Shown here one piece after another: positions 1 through 8,860 of a DNA stretch of 9,569 bases. Source of the DNA: Acidimicrobiales bacterium (GTDB taxonomy: Bacteria; Actinomycetota; Acidimicrobiia; Acidimicrobiales; Palsa-688); the NCBI GenBank assembly GCA_030039575.1, contig JASHVH010000441.1, positions 1-9,569 of the forward strand. Reading direction: 5' to 3'. Every line of letters starts with the position of its first letter. The first letter of the stretch is position 1. The position numbers and the translations under genes were made by a program. The notes beneath the pieces are model-generated. The model was given only the letters and a program-made list of their open reading frames with translations. It had not been told where the DNA came from and did not search any database.

Positions 1-1
1 C

Positions 2-2533
<2,532 letters not shown>

Positions 2534-2537
2534 CTCA

Positions 2538-3599
2538 GTGAGTGGCCGGCTTCGACGGGCGGCCCGACGTGCCCCACCCAGTGGTACGGGCGTGGACATG
2601 ACGACTCGCGTCGGGCCCGTCAGCTTGCCTAACCCGGTCATGACGGCGTCGGGTACCGCCGGCCACGGCGCGGAGCTCGGCGCCTACCTCGACCTCTCGC
2701 AGCTCGGGGCGGTCGTGGTGAAGTCGTTGTCGGTGGAGCCGTGGGCCGGCAACCCGGCTCCCAGGTTGTTGCCGGCGGCCGCCGGCATGCTCAACAGCGT
2801 GGGCCTCCAGAACCCGGGTATCGACGCCTGGCTGGCCGACGATATCCCGGCCCTGGCTTCGGCGGGCGCCCGGGTGGTGGTGAGCGTATGGGGGCGCAGC
2901 GTCGGGGACTACGCAGAGGTCGGGCGCCGGCTGACGACTGCATTGGTGCGCTCCCGCGGCCCGGTGGTGGCGCTGGAAGCGAACATCAGCTGCCCGAACG
3001 TGGAGGACCGCGAGCGGATGTTCGCCCATTCCACGGAGGCCACGAGCGCCGCCTTGAGCGCCCTGGCCGGTGCCGTGGCCCCCCTGGGGCTGCCCATCTG
3101 GGCCAAGCTAAGCCCCAATGTCACCGACCTCGTCGCCATCGCCGGCGCCGCTCTGGCTGGCGGCGCCGGCGGTCTGACCCTGGTGAACACCCTGATGGGG
3201 CTGGCCATCGACCCGGCCTCCGGATTGCCCCGGCTCGGTGGGGGCGGGGGAGGGTTGTCCGGGCCGGCGCTCCACCCCATAGCAGTGCGGGCGGTGTACG
3301 ACTGCCGCCAGGCTTTCCCGAGCGCCTCCATCGTCGGCGTCGGTGGCGTGAGCGGCGGTTACGACGCTGCCGAGCTCCTCAGCGCCGGCGCGGACGCGGT
3401 CCAGGTCGGCACGGCGTCCTTCGTCGACCCCCGGGCGCCATTGCGAGTGTTGGCCGAACTGACAGAGTGGTGCGCCGCGGAGGGCTTCGGGAGCGTGGCG
3501 GAGGTCGTGGGGACTTCCCACCGGCGGGAGGCGACCCGGACGCCCAATGGTCAGAACGAGGTGGCCCGTGCAGGGGCGGCCGGCAAGCGGGCACCGTGA
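2538..3599 (+). CDS. pyrD: Dihydroorotate dehydrogenase, class 1B-like catalytic subunit
   Basis: FMN enzyme oxidising dihydroorotate to orotate, the fourth step of pyrimidine synthesis; class 1 enzymes are cytosolic. There are 353 residues from GTG 2538. Family homology begins only near residue 21 (MTTRVGPVSLPNPVMTASGT), so GTG 2592 or ATG 2598 may be the true start. Visible: VVKSLS with the FMN-contacting Lys62; the class 1B-like block AGMLNSVGLQNPG (82-94); NISCPN with catalytic-base Cys152, which separates class 1 from the Ser-using class 2; AKLSPN with Lys190; LVNTLMG (215-221); a glycine-rich GGGGLSGP; and the phosphate-binding GVGGVSGG and GADAVQVGTA near the end. The last 30 or so residues form a basic tail with no motif I recognise. 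carB ends 4 nt upstream. Class 1B enzymes normally pair with the iron-sulfur/FAD subunit PyrK, which is not in this window. No pyrD sits at this place in Mycobacterium. Confidence 0.93.
   Translation: MSGRLRRAARRAPPSGTGVDMTTRVGPVSLPNPVMTASGTAGHGAELGAYLDLSQLGAVVVKSLSVEPWAGNPAPRLLPAAAGMLNSVGLQNPGIDAWLADDIPALASAGARVVVSVWGRSVGDYAEVGRRLTTALVRSRGPVVALEANISCPNVEDRERMFAHSTEATSAALSALAGAVAPLGLPIWAKLSPNVTDLVAIAGAALAGGAGGLTLVNTLMGLAIDPASGLPRLGGGGGGLSGPALHPIAVRAVYDCRQAFPSASIVGVGGVSGGYDAAELLSAGADAVQVGTASFVDPRAPLRVLAELTEWCAAEGFGSVAEVVGTSHRREATRTPNGQNEVARAGAAGKRAP
3240..3263 (+). other. Possible G-quadruplex motif inside pyrD, on the coding strand
   Basis: Four G-tracts (GGGGG, GGGGG, GGG, GGG) are separated by loops of 1, 1 and 6 nt, the classic intramolecular quadruplex pattern. 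They lie on the coding strand and so also in the mRNA. They encode the glycine-rich stretch before LSGP. Glycine codons in a GC-rich genome could produce this without selection; the codons used here are mostly GGG and GGT. Confidence 0.3.
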
Positions 3600-3820
3600 C
3601 CTCGTGGCCCCCCGTCCCGGGTTGATGTCCTTGCCTCACGACTGGACCGGTGACGAACATCGACAGACCGGGCGCGGCCAGTGGCCAGGAGGCGACCCGA
3701 AAGGCCCACCGGCAGGGCATCAGCGGGGCGGCTGAACACCATCAAAGCGCCACCTCGTTGTGTGCGATAGGCGAACAGGCCGGTCGGAGACCACTTCGGG
3801 AGACGGTCACTGGGCAGGAG

Positions 3821-3826
3821 TATGCT
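3821..3826 (+). promoter_or_regulatory. Candidate -10 box upstream of pyrF
   Basis: TATGCT fits the actinobacterial TANNNT consensus. It would start a transcript near 3833, leaving a leader of about 23 nt that contains the pyrF ribosome binding site. No good TTGACA-like -35 appears 16-18 nt upstream, so the call rests on the -10 box and its position. Confidence 0.3.
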
Positions 3827-3846
3827 CAGCGAAACCAGGACTTGTT

Positions 3847-3851
3847 AGGAG
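3847..3851 (+). promoter_or_regulatory. pyrF Shine-Dalgarno site that decides the start
   Basis: AGGAG sits 4 nt before ATG 3856. An in-frame ATG at 3760 would add 32 residues but has no such site, and those residues do not resemble PyrF. The ATG at 3856 is therefore taken as the start. Confidence 0.75.
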
Positions 3852-3855
3852 CCTT

Positions 3856-4629
3856 ATGGCCAACGACGGTGCGGTTGTGCGGCAAGCCGAGTCAGTTCCC
3901 TTGCCCGGCGCGGGCACCGACGCGCTCGACGCCGTCGAGCTGCTTCGCCAGCGGCTGGCTTTGGCGCTCGACTTCGACGACACGGTCATCGCCTCGCGCT
4001 GGGCGACCCGGATGCGGCCCTGGTTCGGAGTAGCCAAAGTGGGTCTGGAGCTGTTCAGTGCGGCCGGCCCGCCGGTGGTGGCTGAGCTCGTCGAGGCCGG
4101 CTTCAGCGTCTTCGTCGACATGAAACTGGCGGACATCCCGACGACTACGCGGCGGGCGGCCAGGGTGTTGGGGGCGCTGGGGGCCTCCTACCTCACTATC
4201 CACACGTGTGCCGGGCCGAGCACGCTGATGGCCGGTGTGGAAGGCCTGGCCGAAGGGGCCGACCGAGCTGGTTTGCCTGCGCCGGTGGCGCTCGGCATAA
4301 CCATCCTGACCAGCGACGCGAACGCGCCGGCCGAACTGGTGAGGGCGCGCGTGGCCATGGCCCGCGACGCGGGCTGTGGCGGCATCGTCTCAGCGGCCTG
4401 CGACCTGAGCGAGGCCAAGGCGGTGGCCCCCGGGCTGCTGGCCGTCGTACCGGGGATCAGGCTGGCCGGCACGACCAGTGACGATCAGAGCCGGTCCGCC
4501 ACGCCGGCCCAGGCGATGCGGGCGGGCGCCGACATGCTCGTGATCGGGCGAGCGGTGACAGCGGCCCCGGTCCCGGAGGCGGCCGCTGCTTCGATCGTGG
4601 AGGAGCTCACCGCGGCTCTGGCCGGATAG
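3856..4629 (+). CDS. pyrF: Orotidine 5'-phosphate decarboxylase, short group I type
   Basis: TIM-barrel enzyme converting OMP to UMP, the last step of pyrimidine synthesis. There are 257 residues against about 245 in E. coli; the extra is a 30-residue N-terminal lead. Visible: ALDFDD with Asp39; AKVG with Lys61; the catalytic DxKxxDI signature as FVDMKLADIP with Asp88, Lys90 and Asp93; and the C-terminal phosphate-binding PGIR (199-202), DDQSR (209-213) and GADMLVIGR (224-232). The DMKLADIP spacing matches the group I enzymes of E. coli and Bacillus. The enzymes I recall from Mycobacterium and Streptomyces are longer and belong to another group, so this is mildly unusual for the phylum. The gene follows pyrD after a 256-nt gap and precedes mihF, matching the pyrF-mihF-gmk order of Actinomycetota. 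Confidence 0.95.
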   Translation: MANDGAVVRQAESVPLPGAGTDALDAVELLRQRLALALDFDDTVIASRWATRMRPWFGVAKVGLELFSAAGPPVVAELVEAGFSVFVDMKLADIPTTTRRAARVLGALGASYLTIHTCAGPSTLMAGVEGLAEGADRAGLPAPVALGITILTSDANAPAELVRARVAMARDAGCGGIVSAACDLSEAKAVAPGLLAVVPGIRLAGTTSDDQSRSATPAQAMRAGADMLVIGRAVTAAPVPEAAAASIVEELTAALAG

Positions 4630-4658
4630 CCAGGACAATTTTTAACACTCGGAATCTC

Positions 4659-4672
4659 CCAACCCCGGTTGG
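4659..4672. promoter_or_regulatory. Dyad-symmetric site upstream of mihF
   Basis: CCAACC and GGTTGG are perfect inverted arms separated by CC. The site lies 21 nt before the mihF start and 8 nt before a possible -10 box, where a regulator or RNA polymerase would bind. With a 2-nt loop it reads better as a DNA operator than as an RNA hairpin. No regulator can be named. Confidence 0.3.
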
Positions 4673-4680
4673 CAACGCGA

Positions 4681-4686
4681 TAGGGT
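4681..4686 (+). promoter_or_regulatory. Candidate -10 box (leaderless arrangement) or ribosome binding site of mihF
   Basis: TAGGGT matches TANNNT and ends 7 nt before ATG 4694, the spacing expected when transcription starts at the initiation codon, which is common in actinobacteria. The same bases contain AGGG, which could act as a Shine-Dalgarno 8 nt from the ATG. The sequence alone cannot separate the two readings. No clear -35 is seen. Confidence 0.3.
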
Positions 4687-4693
4687 GCGCTCC

Positions 4694-5008
4694 ATGCCTT
4701 TGCCGCCCACTCTTTCCGCAGATCAACGCCAGGCCGCCCTCGAGAAGGCAGCTGCTGCTCGCCGGCAACGAGCTGAGCTCAAGGACCGCCTCAAGATGGG
4801 CTCTGTCTCATTGAAGGACCTTCTTGACCAAGGACAGAGCGACGAAGTAGTCGGCAAGATGAAGGTGCTTGCCGTGCTCGAGAGCCTCCCGGGGCTTGGG
4901 AAGGTCAAGGCCCGGCGGGTCATGGACGAAGTCGGCATAAGTGACACGAGACGGGTCCAGGGCCTGGGAGACCAGCAGCGGCGCAAGCTACTCGAAAAAC
5001 TGGGCTGA
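4694..5008 (+). CDS. mihF: Actinobacterial integration host factor (mIHF)
   Basis: Small basic nucleoid-associated DNA-binding protein of 104 residues, the usual family length, unrelated in sequence to the HU-like IHF of Proteobacteria. The N-terminus MPLPPTLSADQRQAALEKAA begins a long basic helix (AARRQRAELKDRLK). It leads into SLKDLLDQGQSDEVVGKMKV and a helix-turn-helix (H2TH-type) DNA-binding motif, LPGLGKVKARRVMDEVGI (about 65-82). The family-typical LGDQQRRKLLEKLG closes the protein. An in-frame GTG at 4685 would add only three residues; ATG 4694 matches the family N-terminus. The family is restricted to Actinomycetota, is essential in Mycobacterium, and lies between pyrF and gmk as it does there. 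It probably has its own promoter in the preceding 64 nt. Confidence 0.95.
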   Translation: MPLPPTLSADQRQAALEKAAAARRQRAELKDRLKMGSVSLKDLLDQGQSDEVVGKMKVLAVLESLPGLGKVKARRVMDEVGISDTRRVQGLGDQQRRKLLEKLG

Positions 5009-5070
5009 CCCCCAGGTAGTGGCGCTGTCGCTCACCTTGGCCGGGTTGTCGTCTCCGGAACTGGAGCCGC

Positions 5071-5697
5071 ATGGGGCGTCGCGACACCGACAGGCGGACC
5101 GATCTTGAAGGCGGGACCACCGGTCAGGGCGGTAGAGCGCGCCCGGCCCCTCTGATCTTCGTAATCTTCGGCGCCGGCGGGGTAGGGAAAGGGACCGTTG
5201 TTTCGCGCCTTCTCCACCTTTCCGATGGGTTGTGGCTGTCACGCTCGTGGACCACTCGGCCTCGGCGGCCTTCTGAGGCGGAGGACGCGTATGTTTTCGT
5301 CGGCCCCGAACAGTTCTCGGCCCGTGTAGCCGCCGGCGGCTTCGTCGAATGGACCGAGTTCGCCGGCAACGGCCACCTCTACGGGACCCCGACAATGGAG
5401 CCGCCGCCAGGCTTTGACGTGGTGCTCGAAATCGACGCCCAGGGAGCTATCCAGGTCAAAGATCGGTACCCGGACGCCATCCTGATCTTTATCGCGGCCC
5501 CGTCACGAGAGGCACAGGAGCGCCGGTTACGGCTGCGCGGTGACGATGAGGAGAGCATCGAAAGACGCCTGGCCATTGCCGCCGACGAGGAAAAATTGGG
5601 ACGCGAGATGGCGGACTTCGTGGTCGTGAACGACGACCTCGAACGGGCGTCGAAAGAGCTCGCCGGTATAGTGGACACCTGCCGTGACGGCAGTTAG
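5071..5697 (+). CDS. gmk: Guanylate kinase
   Basis: Cytosolic kinase converting GMP (and dGMP) to GDP with ATP. It has 208 residues, normal for the family, with a 25-residue polar lead before the core. Visible: P-loop FGAGGVGKGT (33-42) with Lys40, where the usual GPSG is GAGG; the GMP-binding segment LSRSWTTRPRRPSEAEDAYVF (56-76), which is slightly shorter than the E. coli type; GFVEWTEFAGNGHLYGTP (90-107); LEIDAQGAIQVK (119-130); and the LID and adenine region RRLRLRGDDEESIERRL (151-167) before the closing VVNDD. Start ATG 5071 has GGAG at 5063-5066. mihF lies 62 nt upstream and rpoZ 25 nt downstream, so gmk and rpoZ are probably cotranscribed. The SWTTR form of the GMP loop is one I associate with Acidimicrobiia, from memory. 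Confidence 0.94.
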   Translation: MGRRDTDRRTDLEGGTTGQGGRARPAPLIFVIFGAGGVGKGTVVSRLLHLSDGLWLSRSWTTRPRRPSEAEDAYVFVGPEQFSARVAAGGFVEWTEFAGNGHLYGTPTMEPPPGFDVVLEIDAQGAIQVKDRYPDAILIFIAAPSREAQERRLRLRGDDEESIERRLAIAADEEKLGREMADFVVVNDDLERASKELAGIVDTCRDGS

Positions 5698-5722
5698 ACG
5701 ACCAGACAGGAGCATGGCTTGA

Positions 5723-6016
5723 ATGGCTGACCGCCGGCCGACGATGATGGACCCCCCGATCGAGAGCCTCCTCGAGCGGGTTGATTCGAAGTACACGCTT
5801 GTAAGCTTGGCCGCCAAGCGGGGCCGTGAGGTCAACTCTTACTTCAACCAGCTCGGTGAAGGCCTCGGGTCGATCGTCCCTCCGCAGGTGACTTCGATCT
5901 CACGCAAGCCGCTGTCGATCGCGCTGGACGAAATCTCAGCCGGGAAGATCACTTACCACCGCATTGTCGAGGAGGACGACGAGGCCGTCCCGGACGAGGA
6001 CGGCGGCGAGGGCTGA
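5723..6016 (+). CDS. rpoZ: DNA-directed RNA polymerase omega subunit
   Basis: Omega helps the beta-prime subunit fold and join core RNA polymerase. It has 97 residues. The signature helices are clear: PPIESLLERVDSKYTLVSLA (11-30), AKRGREVNSYFNQL (31-44) with the conserved basic AAKR element, and KPLSIALDEISAGKITY (62-78). An acidic tail (EEDDEAVPDEDGGEG) follows. Start ATG 5723 has CAGGAG at 5707-5712, 10 nt upstream. An earlier ATG at 5714 reads ATG GCT TGA and ends exactly where the rpoZ ATG begins. The gene follows gmk as in most Actinomycetota and is likely in the same transcript. Confidence 0.95.
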   Translation: MADRRPTMMDPPIESLLERVDSKYTLVSLAAKRGREVNSYFNQLGEGLGSIVPPQVTSISRKPLSIALDEISAGKITYHRIVEEDDEAVPDEDGGEG

Positions 6017-6045
6017 CCTCGCCGCGCAGCGTAAGTACCGGCGGG

Positions 6046-6064
6046 CGCCAGGATTAACCTGGCG
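6046..6064 (+). promoter_or_regulatory. Inverted repeat with embedded -10 box just before coaBC
   Basis: CGCCAGG and CCTGGCG are perfect 7-bp arms around ATTAA, ending 2 nt before ATG 6067. Within it TAACCT (6055-6060) fits TANNNT and lies 6 nt from the ATG, the leaderless-promoter geometry. There is no Shine-Dalgarno. On read-through RNA from rpoZ the hairpin would sit directly against the start codon; on DNA it could be an operator over the -10 box. No good -35 is visible near 6032. Confidence 0.45.
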
Positions 6065-6066
6065 AT

Positions 6067-7443
6067 ATGGGCGATCAAGTTCCTCTGGGTGCCCGGCCTG
6101 CAGCGGGGGACCGGGTTCTATCCGGCAAACGCGTCGTCCTGGGCGTCTGTGGCGGTATCGCCGCCTACAAGGCGGTGGAAGTCTGCCGCCGGCTGGGTGA
6201 TGCGGGCGCCATTGTGAGCCCCGTCCTCACCAGGTCCGCCACCCGCTTCGTCGGCCCGCTGACCTTCAGCGCCTTGGCGGCCGAACCGGCCCGGACCTCG
6301 CTGTTCGGCTCCGAAGAGGTTGGCGCTGGCTCAGGTGCGCCGGCCCCCGCGGTGCCGGCGGCGAGGTCGGCCATCCCGCACGTAGAACTCGGCCGGAACG
6401 CTGACGCCGTCGTGGTCGTGCCGGCCACGGCCCGTCTAATCGGTAGTTATGCGGCAGGGATCTCTTCTGACCTGCTGAGTTCCGTGCTGTTGGCTACGCG
6501 GGCGCCCGTCCTGCTTTGCCCGGCTATGCACACCGAAATGTGGGAACACCCCGCCGTGCAGGACAACCTGACGCTGCTGCGGCGGCGGGGCGTGCACGTC
6601 CTGGACCCGGCTGAGGGGCGCCTGGCCGGCGGCGACTACGGCAAGGGTCGCCTTCGCGAGCCGGAAGAGGTGGTGGCCGCTCTGGAAGCCGTCCTGGTAG
6701 ATGAGTCGAGCGGTACCGCCGGCACTGTCAGTAGCCGTGCCGATGCGGGCGGCACTTTGCGTGGGGTTAGGGCTGTCGTCAGTGCCGGCGGGACGCGCGA
6801 GCCGCTCGACCCCGTGCGTTATATCGGGAACCGAAGCTCCGGCAAGCAGGGCTACGCCATCGCCACGGAACTCCAGGCCCGCGGAGCTCAGGTGGTGCTG
6901 GTGACCTCGAGCCCGCTCGAGCCGCCCGCAGGTGTCGAGGTCGTCGGGGTCGAGACGGCGGCGGAAATGGCCGAGGCGGTGCTGGGCGCGGCCGCCGGCG
7001 CAGATGTGGTGGTGATGGCCGCCGCCGTGGCCGATTACCGTCCGTCTGCCCCCGCCCCGGTCAAGCTCAAGAAGTCGGGCGCCCCGGTGAGGCTCGAACT
7101 CGTACCGACCCTGGACATCCTGGCCGAGCTCGGCGCCCACAAGCGCCCGGGCCAGGTCGTGGTGGGTTTTGCCGCCGAAACGGCGACGGGTGACCAACTG
7201 GTCGAGCTGGGACGGGGAAAGCTCGAGTCGAAGGGTGCGGACCTCGTCGTGGCCAACGACGTCAGTGCCGACGGTGCCAGTTTCGGCAGTGATCGCAGCG
7301 CCGCGGTTATCGTGTCCCGGGGGTCGCTCACGGACCTGGGCGTATCAGACAAGCGAGCGGTCGCCTCGAAGCTCGTTGACGCCATCACCGACCTCTTGGG
7401 CGCCGCTGGCGTGCCTGCGCCAAAAAAAGGAGCCAACGCATGA
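6067..7443 (+). CDS. coaBC: Bifunctional phosphopantothenoylcysteine decarboxylase / phosphopantothenate-cysteine ligase
   Basis: Fused flavoenzyme (Dfp) of coenzyme A synthesis. The C-terminal CoaB half ligates cysteine to 4'-phosphopantothenate (CTP-dependent in bacteria), and the N-terminal CoaC half decarboxylates the product to 4'-phosphopantetheine. It has 458 residues. Coa[21 protein letters not shown] (23-42), IPHVEL with active-site His105, [10 protein letters not shown] (117-126) and CPAMHTEMW (151-159). Coa[21 protein letters not shown] (237-256), [28 protein letters not shown] (333-338), VGFAAET and VANDVS. The active-site Asn and Cys of E. coli CoaC (PAMN and ACGD) are His154 (PAMH) and Gly (AGGD) here. 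The insert [13 protein letters not shown] (87-99) is low-complexity. ATG 6067 is the only plausible start because an in-frame TAA lies at 6055. The gene overlaps metK by 4 nt. Confidence 0.95.
   Translation: MGDQVPLGARPAAGDRVLSGKRVVLGVCGGIAAYKAVEVCRRLGDAGAIVSPVLTRSATRFVGPLTFSALAAEPARTSLFGSEEVGAGSGAPAPAVPAARSAIPHVELGRNADAVVVVPATARLIGSYAAGISSDLLSSVLLATRAPVLLCPAMHTEMWEHPAVQDNLTLLRRRGVHVLDPAEGRLAGGDYGKGRLREPEEVVAALEAVLVDESSGTAGTVSSRADAGGTLRGVRAVVSAGGTREPLDPVRYIGNRSSGKQGYAIATELQARGAQVVLVTSSPLEPPAGVEVVGVETAAEMAEAVLGAAAGADVVVMAAAVADYRPSAPAPVKLKKSGAPVRLELVPTLDILAELGAHKRPGQVVVGFAAETATGDQLVELGRGKLESKGADLVVANDVSADGASFGSDRSAAVIVSRGSLTDLGVSDKRAVASKLVDAITDLLGAAGVPAPKKGANA
7427..7432 (+). promoter_or_regulatory. 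metK ribosome binding site inside coaBC
   Basis: AAGGAG lies 7 nt before ATG 7440 and is part of the last coaBC codons, preceded by a run of A from 7422. Together with the ATGA overlap it predicts translational coupling of metK to coaBC. Confidence 0.8.
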
Positions 7444-8633
7444 GACGCTGGGAATTTACGTCGGAATCGGTGACCGAAGGCCACCCGGACAAAATGGCCG
7501 ACCAGATCTCCGACGCGATCCTGGACGCCATCCTGGAACAGGACCCATCTGCCCGAGTTGCGTGCGAGGCACTTCTGACCACGGGCCTGGTCATGGTCGC
7601 CGGGGAGATAAGCACGGCCGCCTATGTCGAGATACCCGAGATCGTGCGCGAAGTGATCTCCTCTATCGGCTACACAAGCTCTGAAATGGGCTTCGACGGG
7701 AACACCTGCGGGGTCACGGTCTCGATCGGCCAGCAGTCCCCGGACATCGCCATGGGCGTGAACAACGCTTACGAGGTCCGCCACGGGGTGAGCGGCGAGG
7801 ACGTCCTTTTCAGCCAGGGGGCCGGTGACCAGGGGATGATGTTCGGGTACGCCTGTGACGAGACCGAAGACCTCATGCCCGTCCCGATCTGGCTGGCGCA
7901 CCGCCTGGCCCACCGTTTGGCCCAGGTGAGAAAGGTCGGCGTGCTGCCCTACCTGCGCCCGGACGGCAAGACCCAGGTAACGTTCGAGTACGAGGACGGC
8001 CGGCCGGTCCGGCTCAAAACGGTGCTCATATCGACCCAGCACCGTCCGACCGTGGACCTGGAAACTCTGCTCAAGCCCGACCTCCGCGACCACGTCGTCG
8101 GGCCTATCGTCCCGGCCGAGTACGCGGAAGACGGTTACGAGATCCTGACCAACCCCACCGGGCGGTTCGAGCTCGGGGGGCCGAGTGCCGACACCGGCCT
8201 GACTGGCCGCAAGATAATCGTCGACACGTACGGTGGTGCCGCCCGCCACGGTGGCGGCGCCTTCTCCGGCAAGGACCCCTCGAAGGTGGACCGGTCCGGC
8301 GCCTACGCAGCCCGCTGGGTGGCCAAGCACGTGGTCGCATCGGGGGCGGCCGAGCGCTGCGAACTGCAGATCGCCTACGCCATCGGTGTCGCCCGGCCCG
8401 TCTCGTTGATGGTCGACCTCTTTGGTACCGAGCAGGTCGACCCCAACAAGGTGCTGAAGGCCATCGAGGAAGTCTTCGACCTCCGGCCCGCGGCCATCAT
8501 CCGGGACCTCGACCTGCGCCGGCCCATCTACCGCCAAACTGCCGCGTACGGGCACTTTGGCCGCTCGGACAAGGACCTGACTTGGGAAGCCACCAGCCGC
8601 CTGGCCGAGTTCAAAGAGGCAGTGGGGGCCTAG
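7440..8633 (+). CDS. metK: S-adenosylmethionine synthetase (methionine adenosyltransferase)
   Basis: Makes S-adenosylmethionine from ATP and methionine; a cytosolic tetramer in the family. It has 397 residues, normal length. Visible: [20 protein letters not shown] (7-26) with His15 and Asp17; Glu43 and Glu56 of the metal and methionine sites; the flexible-loop IGQQSPDI (96-103); family signature [12 protein letters not shown] (127-138); [11 protein letters not shown] (256-266); and the second signature [16 protein letters not shown] (271-286) with the catalytic lysines and aspartate. The C-terminal domain is complete through AYGHFGR. No residue that I can place is missing. Its ATG overlaps the coaBC stop (ATGA), so it is expressed from the coaBC or upstream promoter. 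I see no SAM riboswitch, and the overlap leaves no leader for one. A strong stem-loop follows the stop by 10 nt. Confidence 0.97.
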   Translation: MRRWEFTSESVTEGHPDKMADQISDAILDAILEQDPSARVACEALLTTGLVMVAGEISTAAYVEIPEIVREVISSIGYTSSEMGFDGNTCGVTVSIGQQSPDIAMGVNNAYEVRHGVSGEDVLFSQGAGDQGMMFGYACDETEDLMPVPIWLAHRLAHRLAQVRKVGVLPYLRPDGKTQVTFEYEDGRPVRLKTVLISTQHRPTVDLETLLKPDLRDHVVGPIVPAEYAEDGYEILTNPTGRFELGGPSADTGLTGRKIIVDTYGGAARHGGGAFSGKDPSKVDRSGAYAARWVAKHVVASGAAERCELQIAYAIGVARPVSLMVDLFGTEQVDPNKVLKAIEEVFDLRPAAIIRDLDLRRPIYRQTAAYGHFGRSDKDLTWEATSRLAEFKEAVGA

Positions 8634-8643
8634 GCATTTGGAC

Positions 8644-8691
8644 GGCAGCGCAGCCCCTCGCGCCCGTGTGGCCGGGAAGGCTGCGCCTGCC
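8644..8691 (+). terminator. GC-rich stem-loop terminator after metK
   Basis: GCGCAGCC (8648-8655) pairs perfectly with GGCTGCGC (8679-8686). The stem extends by GGCA with TGCC across a 1-nt bulge, and an inner CCCG with CGGG (8663-8676) stacks in the loop. It begins 10 nt after the metK stop. No U tract follows, which is common for actinobacterial terminators. A second, weaker hairpin (CTGCC with GGCAG, 8687-8706) would compete with its base. Confidence 0.6.
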
Positions 8692-8724
8692 GGCGCTTCG
8701 GGGCAGACCGACGAGGTTGGCATG

Positions 8725-8850
8725 TCGCGGGCAAAGGTCGTACGTTGCCTCCCTTTTACAGGTCTCGCTTTGTGCATTTTTCGACGGGCGCCCGCCGCGA
8801 CCTAGTACTTTTAGCCGTTATCCGGATAAAAAGCCACACTGCCGCCGCCA
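8725..8850 (+). repeat. Tandem structured element, copy 1
   Basis: First of two direct copies with a period of 136 nt. By hand count about 100 of 124 aligned positions match copy 2 with no gap, including 31 identical bases (8754-8784). Three stems can be drawn: GGCAA with TTGCC (8730-8749); AGGTC.CG with CG.GACCT (8760-8803) closing a loop with CTTTGTGCATTTTT and the palindrome CGGGCGCCCG; and CTTT...AAAG around TTAT-CCGG-ATAA (8808-8833). The T- and A-runs stand out from the GC-rich surroundings. The 136-nt period shifts reading frame and no frame resembles a known protein, so it is taken as non-coding. Strand is arbitrary. Confidence 0.85.
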
Positions 8851-8860
8851 AGCTCTGATC

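Larger units (their letters stand above)
3600..3855 (+). other. Intergenic gap between pyrD and pyrF, no gene seen
   Basis: The 256 nt hold no reading frame with recognisable homology; frames through it are fragments that run into pyrF out of frame. It contains a short dyad (GGCCA, G, TGGCC at 3676-3686), a possible -10 box at 3821 and the pyrF Shine-Dalgarno. I see no convincing terminator hairpin with a U tract. A gap this long within the block suggests a separate promoter for pyrF. Confidence 0.6.

Noticed and set aside
5053..5066. CTCC/GGAG hairpin masking the gmk Shine-Dalgarno
   Set aside because: A 4-bp stem with a 6-nt loop is too weak to call as regulation.
7380..7440. SAM riboswitch controlling metK
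   Set aside because: metK overlaps the coaBC stop codon and has no untranslated leader in which a riboswitch could lie.
7035..8777. 580-codon minus-strand open frame opposite coaBC and metK
   Set aside because: It is a shadow of two conserved genes on the other strand with no recognisable motif; MetK and CoaBC signatures fix the coding strand.
8818..8829. DnaA box or replication-origin element (TTATCCGGATAA)
   Set aside because: Only the TTATCC half of a DnaA box is present, it is not in copy 2, and no cluster of boxes is seen.
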